Source of the DNA: Comamonas halotolerans
GTDB taxonomy: Bacteria > Pseudomonadota > Gammaproteobacteria > Burkholderiales > Burkholderiaceae_C
DNA: 64,000 nt
Assembly: GCF_030162935.1 (NCBI RefSeq)
Contig: NZ_JASAUZ010000045.1
Location: 186,001-250,000 of the forward strand
Direction of reading: 5' to 3'
In this document: piece after piece, positions 34,623 to 43,608 of the stretch
Numbering within the stretch: position 1 is the stretch's first letter
Layout of the letters: every line of letters begins with the position of its first letter
Notes under the pieces: generated by a model
What the model was told of the DNA's origin: nothing
Databases searched by the model: none
The model's input: only the letters and a program-made list of their open reading frames with translations
Program-made: the position numbers and the translations under genes

Positions 34623-36068
34623 TTATTGGGCGCTGGCTTGGCGAATCAGATCTGCGGAGGCCAGTTGCATGTGCATGAACTCGGCGTGCTTGGCAAACTG
34701 CTCACGCACTTTTTCTGAAATCTCATTGGCTTCGCTGTCGGCAATAATGGTCTGCGGATCCTGGTGTGTACCATTGACGCGGAACTCAAAGTGCAGGTGA
34801 GGGCCTGTAGACCAGCCGGTAGAGCCCACTGCGCCGATGTTTTGGCCTTGCTCAACCGTCTGGCCCTTCTGGACGTCAATGCGGCTGAGGTGGGCATAGA
34901 CAGTGACGTGCGCGGTATTGGTGTGCTTGACGAAAATCACGTTGCCAAAACCGTTCTGCCAGCCTGCAAACTCAACCACGCCATCGCCCACGGTGCGAAC
35001 TTTGGTGCCGGTGGGAGCAGCAAAGTCAGTGCCCAGGTGCTTGCGCCATGTGTTGTGAATGGGGTGCTTGCGCATCGAGAAAGTGCTGCTGACGCGTGAA
35101 AACTCCACGGGAGAGCTTAAATAGGCGCGGCTCAGGCTGGAGCCATCCATGGCGTAGTAAGCACCACGCTGACCAGGCTCCTGGAACCACATGGCGTTGT
35201 GGATCTTGTCCCGGTTCTGGAACTCAGCTGCCAGCACGCGGCCAGCGCGCAGGAACTCTCCATCGGCTTCCAGTGTTTCGTAGATGACGGAGAAGCGGTC
35301 GCCCTTGTGCAGACGGTGGAAGTTGATATCCGAAAAGATGTCCGCCACTTGCACTGCGACAGCATCAGGCAGGCCTGCTGCATCCGTAGCAGCAAACAGC
35401 GTGCTGTGGATGGTTCCGCCAGTCAAACGTGTGTTGACTTCCAGAGGCGCGCTGGAAACGGTTGCGCTAAATTGGCCTTGTGCATTGCGCTCCAGCACCA
35501 AGCGCTGAAAGTTCTGGCTGTTCTCATCTTGAATCCAGCGCACAGTCAGCTTTTGCAACTGATGGTCGTTACTGGTTTCAGCGGAAACCAGTCGGCCACT
35601 GCGACTGAAGATGTGCTGGCGTGCCAGCTCATTGCTGCGCAAGAAAGCGGAAGCGCTCGGGTCGGCAATACCAAGGCGTTGCAGCAAAGACTCAGGCGTG
35701 TCGCTGGAGCGGGTATGGTCAGTACGGAATAGCGAAAATTCGTTCAGTTCAGTCAGGTCAGCCAGCGTACTGCCATCCACCAGGGATGGAATGGTCTGGG
35801 TCAGTGTGCGGACAGGCATGTCTGCAGGGTCTGGACCAAGCGATGCAACAGCAAATGCGCCGCCTCCGGCGGTTAGCATGAGGGCTGCGATGGCGGCAGT
35901 CAGGCGCTTCGGGTGACGCTGTATGGACTGAGCCAGCTGTGCGAGCAAAGCACTGCCGGCAGAAACTAGTTTGTTCGTCAAAACATGGGTTCCCGGGAAG
36001 TGTGCGTACCTTGAAAACGGATAGGCATGTGAGGCAGAAGGCACGCGTTCTGTCAGCATAGTTGCCAT
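34623..36068 (-). CDS. M23-family murein endopeptidase (MepM-like)
   Basis: About 481 aa from the ATG at 36068; a TTG 15 codons upstream is also open. One N-terminal membrane anchor (LTAAIAALMLTAGGGAFAV) precedes a periplasmic region. OapA/LysM-like and DD-endopeptidase accessory segments follow, then the LytM domain with the zinc ligands HLGTDFAAPTGT (His, Asp), HVTVYAHLSRI and PHLHFEF (HxH). All four ligands are intact, so it should cleave D-Ala-mDAP crosslinks. It is divergent from tyrS; the anmK gene lies downstream. Confidence 0.9.
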   Translation of the reverse strand: MATMLTERVPSASHAYPFSRYAHFPGTHVLTNKLVSAGSALLAQLAQSIQRHPKRLTAAIAALMLTAGGGAFAVASLGPDPADMPVRTLTQTIPSLVDGSTLADLTELNEFSLFRTDHTRSSDTPESLLQRLGIADPSASAFLRSNELARQHIFSRSGRLVSAETSNDHQLQKLTVRWIQDENSQNFQRLVLERNAQGQFSATVSSAPLEVNTRLTGGTIHSTLFAATDAAGLPDAVAVQVADIFSDINFHRLHKGDRFSVIYETLEADGEFLRAGRVLAAEFQNRDKIHNAMWFQEPGQRGAYYAMDGSSLSRAYLSSPVEFSRVSSTFSMRKHPIHNTWRKHLGTDFAAPTGTKVRTVGDGVVEFAGWQNGFGNVIFVKHTNTAHVTVYAHLSRIDVQKGQTVEQGQNIGAVGSTGWSTGPHLHFEFRVNGTHQDPQTIIADSEANEISEKVREQFAKHAEFMHMQLASADLIRQASAQ

Positions 36069-36166
36069 TGCCAAGTATGTAAATGGCTTGCCGACTAGAA
36101 TTGACCACTGCAATAGAGCCCCAAGTATACCGGGGAGGCTAATCCCCGCGCTGGAAAAAAACCCTT

Positions 36167-37399
36167 ATGAATCAAAATGCTGTTACAACATACCCGGTCA
36201 CTGAGGCTGTAAGACAAGCGCTTGAAATCACGTTGCGCGGTGTCGATGAATTATTGCCAGAAGCTGACTGGGCTCAAAAACTTGCGCGGTCGGAGGCTAC
36301 TGGCGTGCCTTTGCGTATCAAGCTGGGGCTGGATCCTACGGCGCCAGATATCCACCTAGGCCATACCGTGGTCTTGAACAAGATGCGCCAGCTCCAAGAC
36401 CTGGGGCATCAGGTGATTTTCTTGATTGGCGACTTCACCACATTGATCGGCGATCCTTCGGGCCGTAATTCCACACGTCCACCGCTGACTGCCGAGCAGA
36501 TCAAAGTGAATGCCGAGACGTACTACACCCAGGCTGCAAAGGTGCTGGACCCTGCCAAGACCGAGGTACGCTACAACAGCGAGTGGTGCGACAAGCTGGG
36601 CGCGCGCGGCATGATCGAGTTGTCCGCCAAGTACACGGTGGCGCGCATGATGGAGCGCAATGATTTCCATACCCGCTTTACAGAGGGTAGTTCCATCAGC
36701 TTGCATGAGTTCCTGTACCCGCTGTTGCAGGGTTATGACTCGGTAGCACTCAAGGCGGACCTGGAGATGGGGGGGACCGACCAGAAGTTCAATCTGATGA
36801 TGGGGCGCCATCTGCAGGCGGAATATGGTCAAGATCAGCAGTGCGTGCTAACAATGCCTTTGCTGGTGGGGCTGGACGGTGTGCACAAAATGTCCAAATC
36901 CAAGAACAACTACATCGGCATCACGGAAGATGCCAACACCATGTTCGCCAAGGTGCTGTCGATTTCCGATGACCTGATGTGGGACTGGTATACCTTGCTT
37001 TCGTTCAAGAGCATGGCGGATATCAATGCCTTGAAGGCTGAGATTGAAGCCGGTGGCAACCCCAAGCATGCCAAGGTGGCGCTGGCCAAGGAAATCACCA
37101 CACGCTTTCATAGCGCCGCCGCAGCTGATGCGGCGGAGCAAGACTTTATCAATCGCGCCAAGGGCGGTATACCGGATGACATCCCTGAGCTGACGATGTC
37201 AGGAGCGCCCATGGGAATTGGTGCGTTGCTCAAGCAAGCCAACCTGGCACCCTCGACCAGTGAAGCCAATCGTTTGATTGACGGTGGTGGTGTACGGATT
37301 GATGGTGCGGTGATCAGTGATCGTGGCCTGAAGGTGGATGCCGGCACTTTTGTGGTGCAAGTGGGCAAGCGCAAGTTTGCGCGTGTGACACTGGCGTAA
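36167..37399 (+). CDS. tyrS: Tyrosyl-tRNA synthetase
   Basis: 410-aa class Ic synthetase of the TyrRS type with HxGH as HLGH (in [13 protein letters not shown]) and KMSKS (in [13 protein letters not shown]). The tyrosine pocket includes [18 protein letters not shown]-terminal S4 domain ([16 protein letters not shown]) binds tRNA. Length fits the TyrZ-like proteobacterial form. Its own terminator follows. Confidence 0.97.
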   Translation: MNQNAVTTYPVTEAVRQALEITLRGVDELLPEADWAQKLARSEATGVPLRIKLGLDPTAPDIHLGHTVVLNKMRQLQDLGHQVIFLIGDFTTLIGDPSGRNSTRPPLTAEQIKVNAETYYTQAAKVLDPAKTEVRYNSEWCDKLGARGMIELSAKYTVARMMERNDFHTRFTEGSSISLHEFLYPLLQGYDSVALKADLEMGGTDQKFNLMMGRHLQAEYGQDQQCVLTMPLLVGLDGVHKMSKSKNNYIGITEDANTMFAKVLSISDDLMWDWYTLLSFKSMADINALKAEIEAGGNPKHAKVALAKEITTRFHSAAAADAAEQDFINRAKGGIPDDIPELTMSGAPMGIGALLKQANLAPSTSEANRLIDGGGVRIDGAVISDRGLKVDAGTFVVQVGKRKFARVTLA

Positions 37400-37423
37400 G
37401 CACAAAGGTCTGCGCAAGCTGTG

Positions 37424-37459
37424 AAGCCACTGCTGGGGTTGAGGCAGTGGCTTTTTTTA
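37424..37459 (+). terminator. Intrinsic terminator of tyrS
   Basis: AAGCCACTGC / GCAGTGGCTT hairpin with a run of seven T residues, about 25 nt after the stop codon. Confidence 0.88.
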
Positions 37460-37823
37460 TGGCGCTTGGATTGATTGTCTTGTGTTGTTGCGCTGCAGTG
37501 TTGTGCTGTGCTGTGCTGGAAGCCAGCCAACTGTGCGCGCGTATCAAGCTTTGTTTTAAGGCGGAAAAGCGAGTCTGAATACTCTGCACGCAGGGGGCTG
37601 CAAGGGAAGTCTTGCAAAACGTCCTGCAATTCTTACTAGAACTAGAAGAAGTACATATCTCTAGTGTCGGGACGAAGGGGGCGGCACTTCCCTTTTTGAA
37701 ATCAATCTCCTGACCATTGAATGTTGTGCCGGGCTCACGTTCATTTACAGATGCTGTCATGCAATCTGCATGCGTTGCGCAGGATAATCGTGGGTTATTG
37801 CTGTTTTCAATATCGATTTTTTT
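37460..37823. other. Gene-free stretch before glmU
   Basis: 364 bp with no convincing coding frame or RNA gene. It includes a short GTGCT-type low-complexity run (about 37500-37520) and presumably the glmU promoter, but I cannot pick one. The glmU start codon itself is preceded by TTTTTT rather than a recognisable ribosome binding site. Confidence 0.4.
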
Positions 37824-39260
37824 ATGTCTCAGAACGCACTTCCTCTTGATATCGTCATCATGGCCGCTGGAAAAGGCACGCGCATGAAAAGCAAGACACC
37901 GAAGGTGCTGCAAAAACTGGCGGGCCGTGCGTTGTTGCAGCACGTGCTGGATACTGCCGCTCAGTTGCATGCACGCTCTGCCGTGGTGATTACGGGACAT
38001 GGGGCAGAAACGGTTGAAGCAGCGATTGCACAAGGCCGTAGTGCCCAGGCACTGGAGTTGAAGTTCGTTCGCCAGGAGCCACAACTGGGAACCGGGCATG
38101 CTGTGCAGCAGGCCGTACCTGCGCTGGCGGACGATGGCATGGTGGTCGTGTTGTCGGGCGATGTACCGCTGACACAGGCACAAACCTTGCAGGATCTGGT
38201 AGCCGCAGCAGACAACCAGCGCATGGCGCTGCTGACGGTCACTTTGCCCAATCCCACAGGCTATGGCCGTATCGTGCGCAATGCCGCTGGTACCGTGCAG
38301 CGGATTGTGGAACAAAAAGATGCCAACGATGCTGAGCGAGCCATCAACGAAATTTACAGCGGCATCATGGCTGTGCCAGCCAAGCGTCTGGCACAGTGGC
38401 TATCCAGGCTCAACAACAACAATGCCCAAGGCGAGTACTACCTGACCGACATCGTTGCCATGGCGGTAGCAGATGGTGTGGATGTGGTGGCGCATCGAAT
38501 CAGTGATGAGGTGCAGGTGGCTGGTGTAAACAGCCCTGTGCAATTGGCGGAGCTGGAACGCGCCCACCAGTTGCGCCAAGCCCGACAACTGATGGAGCAA
38601 GGCGTGCGCCTGGCCGACCCAGCCCGGCTGGATGTGCGTGATGATGTTCGGGGCAATCCTGCGCAGCTGGTATGCGGCCAAGATGTGGAGATTGATGTGG
38701 GCTGCATCTTCACTGGCAAGGTGGAGATCGGTGACGGCGTCAGCATTGGTGCTTGCTGTCACATCAGCAATGCAGTGATTGCTGCGGGGGCAGTGATTCA
38801 TCCCTTTACACATATTGATGGCGAAAAGCTGGGTGCCGAAGTGGGTGAAGGTGCGCTGATTGGCCCATTTGCTCGCTTGCGTCCAGGGGCGCTGCTGGGC
38901 AAGGAAGTGCATATTGGCAACTTCGTGGAAGTCAAGAACTCCACCATGGCTGCGGGTGCCAAGGCCAACCATCTGGCCTATCTGGGGGATGCGACGGTGG
39001 GTGAGCGCGTGAACTACGGCGCAGGCTCAATCACTGCCAACTACGATGGGGCCAACAAGCACCGCACCGTGATTGAGGCAGATGTGCACATTGGCAGCAA
39101 TTGCGTGCTGGTGGCACCGGTCACCCTGGGGGCGGGAGGGACGGTGGGCGGTGGTTCGACCATTACCAAGAACACAGAGCCTGGTGCGCTGAGTGTGGCA
39201 CGTGGCAAGCAGGTGTCGATTGCCAATTGGCAGCGTCCTGCCAAGCAGCCCAAGGCATAA
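37824..39260 (+). CDS. glmU: Bifunctional GlcNAc-1-P uridyltransferase / GlcN-1-P acetyltransferase
   Basis: 478 aa (E. coli 456). The N-terminal nucleotidyltransferase domain has IVIMAAGKGTRMKSKTPKVL and a segment beginning PNPTGYGRIVRN. The C-terminal left-handed beta-helix is read from hexapeptide repeats (IGDGVSIGACCHISNAVI). The acetyltransferase region has KNSTMAAGAKANHLAYLGD and GAGSITANYDG. It makes UDP-GlcNAc for peptidoglycan and LPS. The GlmS gene that supplies glucosamine-6-P lies 1.5 kb downstream. Confidence 0.97.
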   Translation: MSQNALPLDIVIMAAGKGTRMKSKTPKVLQKLAGRALLQHVLDTAAQLHARSAVVITGHGAETVEAAIAQGRSAQALELKFVRQEPQLGTGHAVQQAVPALADDGMVVVLSGDVPLTQAQTLQDLVAAADNQRMALLTVTLPNPTGYGRIVRNAAGTVQRIVEQKDANDAERAINEIYSGIMAVPAKRLAQWLSRLNNNNAQGEYYLTDIVAMAVADGVDVVAHRISDEVQVAGVNSPVQLAELERAHQLRQARQLMEQGVRLADPARLDVRDDVRGNPAQLVCGQDVEIDVGCIFTGKVEIGDGVSIGACCHISNAVIAAGAVIHPFTHIDGEKLGAEVGEGALIGPFARLRPGALLGKEVHIGNFVEVKNSTMAAGAKANHLAYLGDATVGERVNYGAGSITANYDGANKHRTVIEADVHIGSNCVLVAPVTLGAGGTVGGGSTITKNTEPGALSVARGKQVSIANWQRPAKQPKA

Positions 39261-39273
39261 ACCAGGACTCAGC

Positions 39274-40059
39274 ATGTCAGTGCCCACTGCCCTCCCCGCC
39301 ACACTGGAAGCTGCACAGGCCGTGATTGTGCAAAAGCAGGCTGAGTTGGATCGCCTGCACGCAATGCATGAAGCCTGGATGCGGGCAGTGGCACACGATT
39401 TGCGCGCACCGCTACGGCATGTGGTGTCGTTTGCGCCTTTGCTCAAAGAAGCTGTGGAAGAGTTGTCCGATGCTGCACCGCAAGCGATCGAGGCAGTTGC
39501 GGACGCTCGCGAGTTTGCGGCAACCATGGAACATGCTGCGCGCAAGATGAGTGCCATGCTCGATGGTCTTGCTACCATTTCCCGCGCCGCCCGTGCCCCC
39601 CTGCATTGGGAGGCGCTCGACTGGACGGCGCTGGTGTCGTCTTTGGTGGAGCCGTTGCGAGCTCAGTTTCCAAGCGTGCAGTGGACCTTGCCAACGCAGC
39701 CGGTATGGGTGATGGCGGATGCGGACGGACTGCGCCGCATCATGCAGGCCCTGCTGGATAACGCTGTCAAGTTTTCAGCCTGCGAGGCACAACCGCATGT
39801 GAGCCTTGCCGCACGCCCTCAGGATTCGGCAGGATGGCAATTGCAGGTGCAAGACAATGGCGTGGGATTTGACGATCAACGCGCCCAGCATTTGGGAGAC
39901 CTGTTTCAGCGTATGCACCGAGACAATGAGTTTGACGGTGTGGGCTGTGGCTTGGCTCTGGTGCAGACCATTGCACAGCGTCACGGCGCAAGCTGGCGAG
40001 TGCAGTCGCAACCAAAGATGGGCTGCACGGTGTTCTTGAACTGGCCTGTGGTGATGTAA
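39274..40059 (+). CDS. Soluble sensor histidine kinase without input domain
   Basis: 261 aa. After a 30-residue coiled-coil-like N-terminus comes HisKA with AVAHDLRAPLRHV (phospho-acceptor His41), then HATPase_c with LDNAVKFS (N-box), DNGVGFD and GVGCGLALVQTIA. The architecture resembles the kinase module of phytochrome-like or PAS kinases, but no sensor or membrane segment is present, so the input must come from a partner. The start ATG lies 13 bp after the glmU stop, so it is co-transcribed with glmU. No response regulator gene is adjacent. Confidence 0.85.
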   Translation: MSVPTALPATLEAAQAVIVQKQAELDRLHAMHEAWMRAVAHDLRAPLRHVVSFAPLLKEAVEELSDAAPQAIEAVADAREFAATMEHAARKMSAMLDGLATISRAARAPLHWEALDWTALVSSLVEPLRAQFPSVQWTLPTQPVWVMADADGLRRIMQALLDNAVKFSACEAQPHVSLAARPQDSAGWQLQVQDNGVGFDDQRAQHLGDLFQRMHRDNEFDGVGCGLALVQTIAQRHGASWRVQSQPKMGCTVFLNWPVVM

Positions 40060-40096
40060 TTTAGCGGCTAAGGGCAGCAGGCAGAGTTGCATGCCT

Positions 40097-40618
40097 TCAG
40101 GGCGTATGAGGTAGGGGTGCCAGGCGCGGCAAGTGCGGGCTGAATTTGGCGCGTTTGGTGGCAAAAAACGTTTTGACGTTGCGCACATTGGCCTGAGCCG
40201 TGAAGAGTCGCTGTGACAGTGCGAGATATGCAGGCATGTCTTTGCAGGCGATCACCAGCATAAAGTCAGGGCCTGGCGAGACACGCCAGCATTGCTGCAC
40301 GCCGTCTTCTGCGACAGCAGCAGCTTCAAATGTTTCCAGTGCTTCTGCATTCTGACGCTCCAGTGTTACTTCGACCAGTGCTTGCAAGCCATGACCAACC
40401 AAGGGCGCGAGCATTTCAGGGCGTGCAATGGCTACCTGGCGTTCTATCAGTCCCAGCGTATGCAGTCGACGCACTCTGCGCAGACAGGTTGGGGGGGAGA
40501 TGTGCAGCAGTTCAGCCAGCTTCAAATTGCTCAATCCCGCATCACGCTGTAGTAAATCCAGCAACTGTAGATCAGTCAGGTCTAGAACTGTATCTGCGAT
40601 ATTTGTTTCATGATTCAT
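40097..40618 (-). CDS. Lrp/AsnC-family transcriptional regulator
   Basis: 173 aa. The N-terminal HTH (LTDLQLLDLLQRDAGLSNLKLAELLHISPPTCLRRVRRL, described here in pieces: LQLLDLLQRD, then LKLAELLHIS, then PPTCLRRVRRL) is followed by an RAM/AsnC ligand domain (LVEVTLERQNAEALETF, then DFMLVIACKDMPAYLAL). These regulators respond to amino acids as octamers. It is divergent from glmS, and a palindrome in the shared 134-bp region is a candidate operator. Whether it controls glmS is untested. Confidence 0.92.
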   Translation of the reverse strand: MNHETNIADTVLDLTDLQLLDLLQRDAGLSNLKLAELLHISPPTCLRRVRRLHTLGLIERQVAIARPEMLAPLVGHGLQALVEVTLERQNAEALETFEAAAVAEDGVQQCWRVSPGPDFMLVIACKDMPAYLALSQRLFTAQANVRNVKTFFATKRAKFSPHLPRLAPLPHTP

Positions 40619-40633
40619 TAAAATATGAAAATT

Positions 40634-40661
40634 AATTTCAGTGACAATTTGTGCTGAAATT
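40634..40661. promoter_or_regulatory. Palindrome in the AsnC-regulator / glmS divergent region
   Basis: AATTTCAG (40634-40641) and CTGAAATT (40654-40661) are perfect inverted repeats with a 12-nt AT-rich centre. They lie 16 bp upstream of the regulator start codon and about 90 bp upstream of glmS. AT-rich imperfect palindromes of this size are usual for Lrp/AsnC proteins, so autoregulation is plausible. Confidence 0.45.
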
Positions 40662-40752
40662 TTATTTCAAAAATAAAGAAAAATAGATCATTAGTTTTTT
40701 TGATGTGGTCTTAGCATCGTTGCAGTTTCAATTTTTCCACGGAGTTCCTTCT

Positions 40753-42651
40753 ATGTGTGGCATCGTCGGCGCAGTTTCCACGCGCAACATCGTTCCTTTG
40801 CTGGTGCAAGGTTTGCAGCGCCTGGAATACCGTGGTTATGACTCTTGTGGTGTGGCTGTGCACCGCATGGTGACTGGCACACCGATCAGTCAGGGCTTGC
40901 AGCGTGCACGCAGCACATCGCGCGTGTCTGAATTGCTGGAGCAGGTGCAGCAGGATGACTTGCAAGGTCTCACCGGTATTGCACACACACGCTGGGCGAC
41001 GCACGGAGAACCTGCGGTACGCAATGCCCATCCGCATTTCAGCTACGGCCCCGGCGAAACTGTCGATAGTGGCAAGCCAGCCCGTGTTGCACTGGTGCAC
41101 AACGGCATCATCGAAAATTACGAGCAACTGCGTGCGGATCTGCAAACCAAGGGCTATGTGTTTGCCAGCCAGACAGACACGGAAGTCATTTGCCATTTGG
41201 TCGACAGCCACTACAACGGCGACTTGTTTGAAGCCGTCAAGGCTGCGCGCGCACAGCTGCATGGTGCCTATGCCATCGCTGTGATGCACCGCGATGAACC
41301 GCACCGTGTAGTTGGTGCCCGCGCCGGATCTCCCATGGTCCTGGGTGTTGGTCAAGACAATAGCGAATTCTTCCTGGCTTCGGATGCCATGGCTGTGGCT
41401 GGCGTGACTGACCAAATCGTGTATCTGGAAGAGGGGGATCTGGTTGATTTGCAGCCAGGTCGTTACTGGATTGCAGACAAGAGTGGCCATGCGGTGCTGC
41501 CAGAGCAGCGCCCCGTCAAAACCGTGCATGCGCACAGTGGTGCGGTGGAGTTGGGCCCCTATCGTCACTACATGCAAAAAGAGATTTTTGAGCAGCCACG
41601 TGCGATTGGCGACACGCTGGAAGGCATTGTCCATATCGCTCCCGAGCTGTTTGACGGCGCTGATGGCACAGCGGCATGGCGCGTTTTCAAGGAAATCGAC
41701 AATGTGCTGATCCTGGCTTGTGGCACCAGCTACTACAGCGGTTGCACGGCCAAGTACTGGATGGAGTCCATCGCTGGCATTCCTTGCAACGTGGAAGTTG
41801 CCAGCGAATACCGCTATCGCACCAGCGTTCCCAATCCCAAGACATTGGTGGTCACCATCAGTCAGTCAGGCGAAACGGCGGACACGCTGGCCGCGCTGCG
41901 TCATGCGCAAAGCCTGGGCATGACCAACACCTTGACCATCTGCAATGTAGCCACCAGTGCCATGGTGCGCGAATGCAAGCTGGCCTACATCACCCGCGCA
42001 GGCGTGGAAATCGGCGTGGCCTCCACCAAGGCGTTCACGACGCAACTGGCAGGTCTGTTCCTGCTGACACTGGCTTTGGCACAGTCCAAGGGCAAGCTCT
42101 CGGAACAACAGGAGCAGGAGTACCTGACCGCCATGCGCCACCTGCCTGTGGCACTGCAATCGGTGCTGGCGCTGGAGCCTCAAGTGGTGAGCTGGGCGGA
42201 GAACTTTGCCAAGCACCAGAACGCATTGTTTCTGGGGCGTGGCATGCACTATCCAATTGCCCTGGAAGGTGCACTCAAGCTCAAAGAGATCACCTACATC
42301 CACGCAGAAGCCTACCCTGCGGGTGAGCTCAAGCATGGACCGCTGGCCCTGGTGGACAACACCATGCCAGTGGTGACCGTCGCCCCCAACGATGAATTGC
42401 TGGAAAAGCTCAAGAGCAATATGCAGGAAGTGCGCGCACGTGGTGGCGTGCTGTACATCCTGGCAGACGCCAAGACAAACATCGAAAATGCAGAAGGCAT
42501 GCATGTGATCCGCATGCCAGAAAACTACGGTGCCCTCAGCCCCATCTTGCACGTAGTTCCACTGCAATTGCTCTCTTATCACACGGCAGTTGCGCGTGGC
42601 ACTGACGTGGATAAGCCACGTAATCTGGCGAAGTCGGTGACGGTGGAGTAA
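40753..42651 (+). CDS. glmS: Glutamine--fructose-6-phosphate aminotransferase (isomerizing)
   Basis: 632 aa (E. coli 609). After Met removal Cys1 is the glutaminase nucleophile (MCGIVGAVS). The N-terminal Ntn domain has [24 protein letters not shown] and [11 protein letters not shown]. Two SIS domains follow, with [28 protein letters not shown] and [18 protein letters not shown], ending in the family-typical [15 protein letters not shown]. It makes glucosamine-6-P for the GlmU pathway. No glmS ribozyme-like structure is visible in the short 5' region, as expected outside Firmicutes. Confidence 0.98.
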   Translation: MCGIVGAVSTRNIVPLLVQGLQRLEYRGYDSCGVAVHRMVTGTPISQGLQRARSTSRVSELLEQVQQDDLQGLTGIAHTRWATHGEPAVRNAHPHFSYGPGETVDSGKPARVALVHNGIIENYEQLRADLQTKGYVFASQTDTEVICHLVDSHYNGDLFEAVKAARAQLHGAYAIAVMHRDEPHRVVGARAGSPMVLGVGQDNSEFFLASDAMAVAGVTDQIVYLEEGDLVDLQPGRYWIADKSGHAVLPEQRPVKTVHAHSGAVELGPYRHYMQKEIFEQPRAIGDTLEGIVHIAPELFDGADGTAAWRVFKEIDNVLILACGTSYYSGCTAKYWMESIAGIPCNVEVASEYRYRTSVPNPKTLVVTISQSGETADTLAALRHAQSLGMTNTLTICNVATSAMVRECKLAYITRAGVEIGVASTKAFTTQLAGLFLLTLALAQSKGKLSEQQEQEYLTAMRHLPVALQSVLALEPQVVSWAENFAKHQNALFLGRGMHYPIALEGALKLKEITYIHAEAYPAGELKHGPLALVDNTMPVVTVAPNDELLEKLKSNMQEVRARGGVLYILADAKTNIENAEGMHVIRMPENYGALSPILHVVPLQLLSYHTAVARGTDVDKPRNLAKSVTVE

Positions 42652-42686
42652 ATCGCCGTTTTAAGTCCTCGATTGTTATTCTGGAT

Positions 42687-42782
42687 AATTAAAGTCGTAA
42701 ACTCGCAATTAAAGTCGTAAACCCCACACTAGCATTCATGCAGGTTTTGGGGTGAGGGTTTGTAACTGCAAAGTCGTAAACT
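42687..42782. repeat. Threefold AAAGTCGTAAAC repeat, probable remnant of an IS21-type end
   Basis: AATTAAAGTCGTAAAC occurs at 42687-42702 and 42707-42722, exactly 20 bp apart. A third partial copy (GCAAAGTCGTAAACT) is at 42768-42782. Multiple spaced terminal repeats are characteristic of IS21-family ends, where the transposase binds. No istA or istB coding sequence remains. The insertion lies between the glmS stop and its probable terminator. Confidence 0.5.
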
Positions 42783-42853
42783 GAGAAACATCTGAGCGAT
42801 TTTTCTTACAGTATCTTAATGTCGAGCTTTCCAACATTGCTTTGAATGCTATG

Positions 42854-42886
42854 AAAAAGGCGCTCCTTTGGAGCGCTTTTTGTTTT
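42854..42886 (+). terminator. Probable terminator downstream of glmS
   Basis: AAAAAGGCGCTCC / GGAGCGCTTTTT hairpin with a 3-nt loop followed by GTTTT. It lies about 200 bp from the glmS stop, with the IS-end-like repeats in between. Confidence 0.8.
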
Positions 42887-42897
42887 GGCGGCTAGTT

Positions 42898-43012
42898 GGA
42901 GCCGCTAATACTACCCAGCAAACCGAAGGTTTGCGATTGAGACGAGGCGCGAAGCCGCAGGCAGTACTGGCGTACGACAAGGCGAAGCGACGACGTATCA
43001 ATGGTTGTGTTA
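42898..43012. repeat. Dispersed 115-bp repeat, copy A
   Basis: Aligns without gaps to 49473-49587; by my count about 100 of 115 positions are identical. The conserved core is TTGCGATTGAGACGAGGCGC followed by GAAGCCGCAGG and ending in ACGACGTATCAA. It has no coding sense and no terminal inverted repeats that I can see. It directly follows the glmS terminator. Confidence 0.8.
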
Positions 43013-43071
43013 GTGCGTCTTAGTCTGTGTGCCCTGCACAAGGCCCCAAAATTCCTTGGTTGTATGTGTTG

Positions 43072-43607
43072 GGCGTTGTTGCATAAATCAACCTGCCGCA
43101 AGCTGTAGGCTTGCGACATGAGTCAGTCATCTAAGCCTCGCTACCGCACCATCAACTGGAAACAGTAAAACGCTTGCCTAAGGATGAGAACTTAGAGAGT
43201 GTCATAGGTGATGGAGCTTACGACACCAAGCAAGTCTATGAAGCGTTCATCAGGCATGGAGCTATCCCAATCATTCCTCCACGCAAGAATGCTCTAATTC
43301 GGAGGGGAAGAGTCTTTGAGCAGCGCAATTCGGCCATTACTGCATGCAGGCGGTTAGGGCGCAGTATCTGGAAGCGCTGGATTGGCTATCACAGGCGAAG
43401 CTTGGTGGAAACCAAGAAGCACTGCATCAAGCGACTGGGCGAGCGTGTGATGTCTCGCACCGTTGAGCGGCAAGTGAACGAGCTGCACATACGAGCAGCA
43501 ATATTGAATCGGTTTACAGAGCTAGGCCGTCCTCAGACGGAGGCCGTGGCATAGCCACGGCTGGGTTTGGGGAAGCTTGTCCTGAAATTGATTTATGCAA
43601 CAACGCC
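43072..43607 (+). mobile_element. Internally deleted IS5-family (IS903-type) element
   Basis: 536 bp bounded by perfect 20-bp inverted repeats: GGCGTTGTTGCATAAATCAA at 43072-43091 and its complement at 43588-43607. These resemble IS903 ends (GGCTTTGTTGAATAAATC, from memory). Full members are about 1 kb; here the middle of the transposase gene is missing. I find no 9-bp target duplication in the flanks. The right end stops one base before the stop codon of the neighbouring Bug gene. Confidence 0.85.
43118..43554 (+). pseudogene. Remnant IS5-family transposase gene
   Basis: The first codons read MSQSSKPRYRTINWK, a typical IS5/IS903 transposase N-terminus, and then break off. The sequence resumes with VKRLPKDENLESVIGDGAYD, and the C-terminal part continues to LNRFTELGRPQT in another frame. 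About 150-190 residues of the core, including part of the DDE triad, are deleted, so the protein is non-functional. It could only move if a related transposase acts in trans on the intact ends. Confidence 0.85.
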
Positions 43608-43608
43608 T

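Noticed and set aside
37500-37520. Short GTGCT-type low-complexity run
   Set aside because: Too short and irregular to be a tandem repeat of interest; no sign of a CRISPR array or VNTR.
40619-40752. glmS ribozyme or GlmZ-type RNA upstream of glmS
   Set aside because: The 134 bp are AT-rich and show none of the conserved ribozyme core; such ribozymes are not expected in betaproteobacteria.
42892-43119. 75-codon minus-strand frame over repeat copy A
   Set aside because: A similar frame appears over copy B, which only reflects that the DNA repeat is duplicated; no ribosome binding site or domain.
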